Assembly: GCA_910575445.1 (NCBI GenBank)
Contig: CAJTFW010000001.1
Coordinates: forward strand, 1 to 64,000
Origin: Lachnospiraceae bacterium
GTDB lineage: Bacteria; Bacillota; Clostridia; Lachnospirales; Lachnospiraceae
Length of the DNA: 64,000 nt
Direction: 5' to 3'
In this document: piece after piece, positions 1 through 7,400 of the stretch
Numbering within the stretch: the first letter of the stretch is position 1
How the letters are laid out: every line of letters begins with the position of its first letter
Program-made: the position numbers and the translations under genes
Notes under the pieces: model-generated
Told to the model about the DNA's origin: nothing
Seen by the model: the letters and a program-made list of their open reading frames with translations, nothing else
Database searches by the model: none

Positions 1-192
1 AAAGTGGTCAAAGCAGATAAATTCTATGCCAGTTCTCAGATTTGTAATGTATGTGGATATGTAAATAAGGGGACAAAGAATCTTGCCGTCAGAGAATGGG
101 ATTGTCCTGTGTGTAGTACGCATCATGATAGAGATGTAAATGCTGCGAAGAATATTTTGAATGAAGGATTAAGAATATTACAAAGAGCGTAA
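1..192 (+). CDS. tnpB: TnpB-type RNA-guided nuclease of an IS605/IS607-like element, C-terminal part only
   Basis: The reading frame is open at the window edge, so only the last 63 codons are seen. They carry the family's C-terminal hallmarks: a treble-clef zinc finger with two CxxC pairs (CNVC and CPVC) and, just after it, the [10 protein letters not shown] segment that contains the third RuvC catalytic aspartate. TnpB is the accessory RNA-guided DNA endonuclease of IS200/IS605-type elements and the ancestor of Cas12. The 5' part, and any TnpA transposase, lie outside the window, so whether the gene is intact cannot be judged. The stop codon is followed directly by the element right end. Family assignment is secure; subfamily is not determined. 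Confidence 0.9.
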   Translation, partial: KVVKADKFYASSQICNVCGYVNKGTKNLAVREWDCPVCSTHHDRDVNAAKNILNEGLRILQRA

Positions 193-300
193 AATGACAC
201 ATATAAAAACCGTAGGAACTATGGGGTTAGCTTGGTCAATATCTGTACATTCGTATGGAATTCCCAAGAATCTCGTGGCTTTAGCCATGAGAGGTTCAAG
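193..300 (+). mobile_element. Right end of the TnpB element, probably encoding the 3' part of its omega RNA
   Basis: Sequence between the tnpB stop and about position 300. It ends in a stem-loop with arms TCTCGTGGC (271-279) and GCCATGAGA (284-292), a TTTA loop and one G-U pair, followed by GGTTCAAG. This matches the usual layout in which the right end doubles as the omega RNA scaffold and the bases just after the element serve as guide. The exact boundary, and hence where the guide begins near 300, is inferred from layout and not from a comparison with an empty site. Confidence 0.65.
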
Positions 301-317
301 CAAAAAAGTCTCTACTC

Positions 318-346
318 TTGACATCTACGCTCCCTTCCCATACGCT
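318..346 (+). promoter_or_regulatory. Possible promoter for the tyrosine recombinase gene
   Basis: TTGACA at 318-323 lies 17 bases before TACGCT at 341-346. The -35 is perfect and the -10 is weak, so activity is likely modest. It lies just outside the transposable element end and 39 bases before the recombinase start. Confidence 0.4.
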
Positions 347-384
347 GATAGATAGCACAAAGGATAAGAAAAGGAGAACAAACT

Positions 385-1206
385 ATGCGATTAGAGAGAT
401 TTGAGAGGCAGTTGAGGGCAGAGGAGAAAAGTCAGGCGACGGTGGCAAAATATATACGTGATACAAAAGCTTTCCTAAGATATATCGGAGATGCCAAGCT
501 GATTACAAAAGAGCGGGTGATTGCGTATAAGCAGTATCTCTCTATCAATTATAAAGTGAGCAGCGCTAATTCAATGTTAGCAGCAGTAAATTCATTTCTG
601 CGTTTTATAGGGTATACAGATTGTGTGGTAAAGTCCTTTAAGATGCAGCGGGAAGTCTTTCGGGAGAGGAACAGAGAACTGTCTAAGGAAGAATATCAGC
701 GTCTGTTAGATGTTGCAAGAGGGAAGGGGAAATTGAGGCTGTTCTATCTGATGCAGACGATTGCGGCTACTGGGATTCGAGTCAGTGAATTGCCCTTTAT
801 CACAGTTGAGAGCCTTTATGTCCGACGGGCCAGAGTATTGCTGAAAGGAAAAAGCCGAATGGTTATCCTTCCAAGGAAGCTGTGCCAGGAACTGTTGCAG
901 TATGCCAAAAAGAGAAAGATTATAAAAGGCAGCATCTTTGTCACCCGCAATGGAAGACCTCTAGACCGCAGTAATATTCTGCATGAGATGAAAGCACTCT
1001 CCCAGGAGGCAAAAGTCAGTAAGGAGAAAATATTTCCACATAATCTTCGGCATCTCTTTGCCGTTACCTATTATAATACGGCCCAGGACCTCTGTCGTCT
1101 TGCAGATCTTTTGGGCCATTCCAATATCAATACTACCCGGATATATACCAAAGTCAGCTGTGAAGAACAGGAGAAACAAATAGACAGCCTGGGGCTGCTC
1201 GCCTAA
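385..1206 (+). CDS. Tyrosine recombinase (XerC/D-like), likely invertase for the adjacent switch
   Basis: A 273-residue protein with the two-domain layout of small tyrosine recombinases. An N-terminal SAM-like core-binding domain (about 1-95) is followed by a catalytic domain showing Arg in TGIRVSEL, Lys in LKGKSRM, the HxxR box in HNLRH, His in LLGHSNINTT and the nucleophile Tyr in RIYTKV. It makes no recognisable long N-terminal arm-binding domain, which fits a simple Xer-like recombinase rather than a prophage integrase. An AAAGGAG site at 369-375 supports the ATG at 385. Twelve bases after its stop begins the first of two inverted dyad sites flanking the region upstream of the pilus operon. 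By analogy with phase-variable switches in Clostridia it probably inverts that segment. Catalysing inversion here is inference; it could instead act elsewhere. Confidence 0.9.
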   Translation: MRLERFERQLRAEEKSQATVAKYIRDTKAFLRYIGDAKLITKERVIAYKQYLSINYKVSSANSMLAAVNSFLRFIGYTDCVVKSFKMQREVFRERNRELSKEEYQRLLDVARGKGKLRLFYLMQTIAATGIRVSELPFITVESLYVRRARVLLKGKSRMVILPRKLCQELLQYAKKRKIIKGSIFVTRNGRPLDRSNILHEMKALSQEAKVSKEKIFPHNLRHLFAVTYYNTAQDLCRLADLLGHSNINTTRIYTKVSCEEQEKQIDSLGLLA

Positions 1207-1218
1207 GGCTGTCTAGGA

Positions 1219-1444
1219 ACCTCATAATGTTTATTATGTGGTAAAAAATGCAGTATATATTGGTGTATCTATTTCTAGATTTTCTTTCTAATATTTTCCA
1301 AGTAACAGATACATACCCTGAATTTAAACCCAGTATACCAAAACAACCGTCAAAAGAACCGTCAAAACTTTAAGAAAATATACATTTTTCTAAGAATATT
1401 TTTTGTGAACCTTCTTTTTTACCGCATAATAAACATTATGCGGT
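1219..1444. promoter_or_regulatory. Putative invertible DNA switch bounded by inverted 24-bp recombination sites
   Basis: The left site (1219-1242) consists of arms ACCTCATAAT and ATTATGTGGT around spacer GTTT. The right site (1421-1444) consists of arms ACCGCATAAT and ATTATGCGGT around spacer AAAC. Each site is itself a dyad, as expected for a tyrosine recombinase core with two binding arms and a crossover spacer. The sites match each other in inverted orientation at 22 of 24 positions, and both are flanked on the inside by a run of six A/T. The 178 bases between them would flip on recombination. The switch lies between a tyrosine recombinase gene and the first gene of the pilus operon, and the interior has no ORF. 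Structure is seen directly; inversion is inferred. Confidence 0.8.
1332..1367 (-). promoter_or_regulatory. Promoter-like sequence inside the switch, pointing away from the pilus operon, with tandem repeats
   Basis: On the minus strand an extended -10 box (TG, one base, then TATACT; hexamer at + positions 1332-1337) is preceded by two copies of TTTTGACGGTT with a 12-base period (+ positions 1357-1367 and 1345-1355). There is no good -35 at 17 bases, which is typical of activator-dependent promoters with a regulator bound to direct repeats. In this orientation it would transcribe toward the recombinase. After inversion it would read into the gene at 1484 with a leader of about 150 bases. Confidence 0.5.
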
Positions 1445-1483
1445 AATACTCGCTAAATACCTTTAGGCAAGGAGGAGAGGTTC

Positions 1484-4400
1484 ATGAAGGGGAAGCATAT
1501 AGGTAAGAAAATCATAGCATCCGTTCTGATGCTGGCGATGATATGTTCCAATATTTCCGTCTATGCAGAGAATCAAACGGAGCAAGTGGAGACAGAAGCA
1601 CAGGAAAATATTGAGTCTATTGCAGAAGAAGCGCCATCTGATGAAGATATAGCCACTTCGGTGTCTCAGGAAGAAGAACAAGAGCCGGAAGTGACCGAAG
1701 AAGATTCAGCAGCGCCCGAAGAAGATATGACTCAGGAGCCTTCTGCGCCCTCTGAGCCGTCTGCATCTGAGGAAATACCAACGCCAGATGATGCAACGAC
1801 AGAGCCAGAAGTGCCGTCAGAACCGGTGACTCCTCCATCTGAGGAAGCACCACCAGAGGAGCAGCCATCTGTCGAGGCTCCTGAAGAAGAAGGAAAGCCG
1901 GAAGAAGACAATCAGCAGCCGGACGCTCCAGAGGCTCCGACACAGCCATCTGAGACACCGGATACTACACCAGAGCCAGAGCAACCAGCTGCACCTGAAG
2001 AAAATACAGGAACAGAAGGCAATACCACACCAGATACAGAGGCTCCAGAAGAGCCGGCAGATACCAATACAGCTCCAACAGAGGATACCACTCCTGCAGA
2101 GGATACAGCTCCAACAGAGAATACCACTCCAGCAGAAGACACAGTCAAAGAGCAGGAACCAGAAGAAACAGAGTCTGAAGACGAGGAAGAATCGATCGAT
2201 TTTGAAGGCTTAATGTCCTTAGAAGAGCTGACCGCATTAGACGATGAGACCGTCGATGCGACGATGTGGGAAAATGAGACGGCAACATATAGTATGCGAA
2301 GAAGCAGAAGTGCAAAAAACTGGAGCTTTGATGTATATTATGTCAATCAGGATGACCGTTATGATGTAACAAAGACCGCTAATTTTAATCTGAAATATCA
2401 GATGGAATTCCATGCAAGCGAGGATTTGGAGCCTGGTGCAGTTCAGATTAAAATTCCAAGTGCGTTATTTTTAGACAGAGGTGGGAATCCTGTTGCACCC
2501 AATGATATTGCAGTGCCGCAGGGCGAGATGAAGTGGACAGATGAGGGAAAATTAGACCCAGATGCCTACACAACGAACCGCAATACACCATTTAACTACT
2601 GTGTAGATGGAGATTATTTAGTATTTTTTAACTACCGCACGATTCCATCAGGAACCAATGCCGCATGGCAGGTACTCTATAAGAATCTGCAACTGATGAA
2701 TATTAAGGATGAGACATCGTGGACGCTGACACCAGAGATAAAAGTAGGTGAAGACACAGAGCAGACCACACCACTAACCGGTAAAGTGGATTCCAGCGTA
2801 TCTCTTACCAGTGTATTAAAGACCCCATATCAGGATACCGCTTTGAACTATACGCCGGGACTGTATACTGCATCGCAGGTTGAGCAGTATATCAAAGGCA
2901 GTCTTCCTGAAAAATATACAGATGAGAATGGCAGATTGAAGACATCGGAATATCGTTTTGTCGTATGGGATGTAAAGGTAAAAGGAAATGCCACACAGCC
3001 ATGGAATCTGTTTATCAAAGATGAGCCAACATATCAGACAGAGGATGGAGCGACAATAAAAGGAGAGGTTGTAGGCTATCGCGATAATTCTGACCGCTCT
3101 ACAAGCTATAAGCTTGCCATCAAAGAGCCAGATGTGACAGACGAATTTAAAGACCCAACCGCTTCTTCCACTGACCAGAGAGAAGAATCCTGGGGCAGCC
3201 GTTTCTATGTAGTGACTGCATATCCGGCAGAACAGGTAGAAGAAGGTGATTTGGTACAAAATGACCTTACGATTTGCTTAGACCCGGCTGACAATATAGA
3301 TGAAGATGTCACCCTGTCTGCATCAACTGCAAACTGGAAATACAAGAACTATGACTGGACCTATTCCGGGAATATTATCGGAGTCAAGAAAGAGACCGAC
3401 AAGACCGTCTATACCGGATGGCTGGATGCTTATGCAAAAGCGAGCATAAAAAGCGAAGACTATGGAGAGATGCCTTTTACAACGAATGGCCATATGAATG
3501 GCTATGCTGCAACGCATGAGACTACAAGAGAGAAGATTGGTCAGTATATTCCTAAAAGCTATTATACTATGACAACCGCCGATGACTTTATCTATCTGCA
3601 TCCAACGACCGGGCAATCTGGAAAGATGATGAATGGAGAGGATTATTACTTCTCTGGCGTTACCATCGAACAGGCGGATTATGGATACGATATATGGGAA
3701 GATAAGATGGTGGATTCGGAGCTGGCAAGTATTAACAAAGACGAATTACCAGAGAATTTTGACCCAAGTGTACGTATCTATGCGATGTTTTCCGAACTTC
3801 CCGCAGATAGTGAACTGACACCAGATAAAGATGGATGGGTCCTGATTGAAACAAAAGAATTGGATGAATCCGGCCGAATGGAGCCATATAAATTAGACGA
3901 AAAATATATTAGCTGGAAGCCATGGCGTATCAAGGTAGAGCATAATTCGATTGACTACCGCAGTACCTGTCAGATTGATGTTAATGTATGCTTAAAAGCA
4001 GACTCTCCACGTATGGCGCAAATACTAGAAGCTCGTCCGGCAACAAAGGATGAAACAAGTCCGACAGTACGGATTGAGAATCTTTCCGGTGCAATGGCAC
4101 AGCCATACAACGAGAACGGAAAAGGTGACGCCTATACAGATGATACAGACCAATATAAAGAATATAATGGTCTTTCAGAGGCAACAAAGACGATATATGA
4201 TGGCAACCTTTTAGTCCGCGACAACGCCTACCGCGATGTCACCTGGCTAAATATGACCGCAGCTTCTTTTAAAGAATCCAAGAGCAGCAACGACGTGGAT
4301 AACAACAGAGGGCTAGTGGAATATATGCTTACAGCCTATGATGGCTATGAGATTTATGACAGAAATTGTCTGGACTATCTGTCGGAGGATGGCAAGGAGC

Positions 4401-7400
4401 TTATCTCCCCAGGCAGAAATCATGTTGTCTTCTATGACCTACTTCCTTATGGGATGAATTTTGACGCATCCTTCCCGGTAACTGCCGGTCGGATTACCAA
4501 TCTGGACAGCAAAGGCAATTACAGAAGACAGCCCAAGTCCTGGGATACCACACAGGTAAAAGTCAGTGTGAATTCTGAGGAGATTATTTCCAACTACCGC
4601 GGAACCGGGCGAACACTGATACCTTTCCGTATCACCTTTGAAGGTGCAGACGCCACCTCCTATACCAACCAGAAATGGATAGAAGGATGGGGTGTCCACT
4701 TCCGCGCTTACTACGACTGGAAAGATATGGATGCCATCAACCAGAAGGAGATTAACTCCAATATCAGTGCATTTATGCCAGATTTCAACGAACGTTCAGG
4801 CGGAAGCAATGATGAAAAACCTTCGTTGTGCGGTCTGAAAAGTGAAGTGTATCTGGATAATGGAGTGATTGAGAATAATCCGCAGTTAGCAGAAGCCTGT
4901 GCAGACCTTATAAAAGGTGGAAATATTGATGGTGTAAATACGGAAGATAAAGAAGGCAAGCCTTTTGATACAACTTATCGAAATGTCTTATACGCCAATA
5001 ATGTACTGATGGATGATATTGCGGTATCTTCACAGTCCAAGATTGAGAAGCTGGTACGTGCAGATGCAGACCGTTTTGGAACTTTTAGCGAAAGTACAGT
5101 TGTTCCAGTAAATGATACCTATACTTACAGCATAACTGTAACAGCTCAGACGCCTCAGACAGATATTGTAATCTATGACCGTCTGGAAAATGCAGCAACA
5201 GACCGTGCCAATATTGGAGACGAACCATTTGCTCCATTTGACAAGAACCCATGGCATGGTACGTTCCAGTCTGTAGATGTTAGTGCTCTGGAAAAACAAG
5301 GAATTCAGCCAACAATTTATTACAATGCTCAACGTGATGCAGAGATTACAACTGGAAATGCGGCACCAGGAACTGTACTTACAGAAGATAACGGTTGGTA
5401 TAAAGAAGATGACTTTAGAACGTATATTCAACAAAGAATAGAGGAAGATACAAAAAGCGATAGTAAGGAACATTCATGGACAGAATATGTCAAAGCGATT
5501 GCAGTTGATTTGGGAGAGTATACCTTGCAGTATAATCAGTCGGTATCTTTCCAGATTAAGATGCAAACGCCATCATCAAAACCTGACAATGGAAATTATG
5601 CATACAATAATACTTCTTTCTATGCAGTACCATTGACAGGAGGTGGACTTCTGGATTGGGAACCAACAAAAGATACAGGTGCAGCTACGACAGTAGCCAG
5701 CAACTCTGTCCAGGTTGGTCTTGACCAGAAACAGACCTTGGAGATTATCAAAAAAGTATCCGGTGATGTTCCATCTGCAAGAGAAGATGAATCCTTTACC
5801 TTCCAGGTCTACGAAGACTATCTCTTCCACGGTGAGCCTAGTAAACACCCGCTTGCCTTTACCGAGTATAAGCTGTACAAAGCAGAGGAAAACGGTGAAT
5901 GGGTACAGCAAGGAGACCAGGTATATGCAACAGATGGCAATGGCTATCTGCATCTGAAACATAATGAACGCGCAGTTTTCCAGATGGCAGACGTCAGCCG
6001 TATCAAGGTGCAGGAGACCGAGAATGTGTTCTGGGAATCCAAAGTGAATGAAAACACGACAGGAGATGATGAGTCTGCTGTCAAGACCCTGACCTTCACC
6101 AACACCTTCCGCCCGGTGCTCTATGTGCAGAAAAAGCTTGCAGGCGTACCAGAGGGTGTGAGCCTGAATGAGTCTGATAATAGTTTCACATTCAAGATAG
6201 AGACCAAAGACGGCAAAGGAACATACACACCAGTTGCAGATGCCGAGTTCTGGTATGTGGACAGCGCCCGCTTAGACGGAAGCATCCCTAATAAGCTACG
6301 TACAGGAAGGACAGATGCGAAGGGAGAGTTTCAGCTAAAGCCAGGTGAGATTATTGCACTCTTCCCAGGCTTTACAGGAACCGAATACCAGCTGACAGAG
6401 ACCAATTCAGGAGAAAGCTGGCTCTGCACCAGCCCACAAAGCACTGGTATACTCCGCGCAGAGGGAAGCAGCAAAATATTTACCAACTATTATAAATGGA
6501 AAAATCTGGAAATTACCAAGCAGATTACCCATCAGTCGCAGGAGGACTATGATGCACAGGAAGAAGAGTTGAAGACCTTTACCTTCCGTGTAGTAGAGAC
6601 CCTGACGAATCCAGATGGAAGTCCAATGTTAGGTGCAGATGGAGAAGCTGTCACAGTGAAGAAGCCTTCAGAAGAAGGAGAGGTAGAAGCAACCGCTGGT
6701 CTTACATGGGTGCTGCTGGATGCAGAGGGAAAAGAGACAGATATCAAAGGGACTTTAGATAATAAGGGAAGTTTTAGCTGCGCACTTGGTTTTCGAACTG
6801 TCCGAATCAAAGGATTAGAGGCGGATAAGACCTACCTTGTTACCGAAGTGACAGAGGATATTCCAAAAGACCCTGAGAGCCAGAAACCTCTCTACCAGGC
6901 AGTCAATGATATCGTAGAGATTAAGATGCCTATCTTCAGCGGCAAGAAAGAAGCAGAATTTACCAATGACTATCAAAGACGTTCCCTCTCTGTCAGCAAG
7001 ACTCTGGTGACAGAACAGGAAGATGCTGGCGAAATACAAGGCGGTCAGGAAATATTAAGTCTTCTGAATAATCAGGAAATCTCTGATACAGAAAGCAATA
7101 TTAGAGATACCGAGATATCCGGCGAGATGCAGTCAGACAAAACACGGGCAGTCTTAGGCGGCAGTCTTAGCAACGGTTCATCAGAAGAAGGCCAAGACAA
7201 TGATATGGCAGGCGAGATGGGAGATGGTTCCACAGGAAAGCCTGATGTTGAATTTACCTTCTATCTGAAGATAAATGGAAAGGCAAAAGAAGACTATCTA
7301 TATACTGTGACAAAACAAGGTGTATTTGTCAGAAGTGACAAGACTAAAGCAGATGGAAGCTTTACCTTATCTGATGGAGAGACCGCAGTCTTTGAAGCAG

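Noticed and set aside
385-1206. Prophage or integrative element integrase
   Set aside because: No phage structural, excision or att-like direct repeats are seen; the adjacent inverted dyad sites fit a local invertase better.
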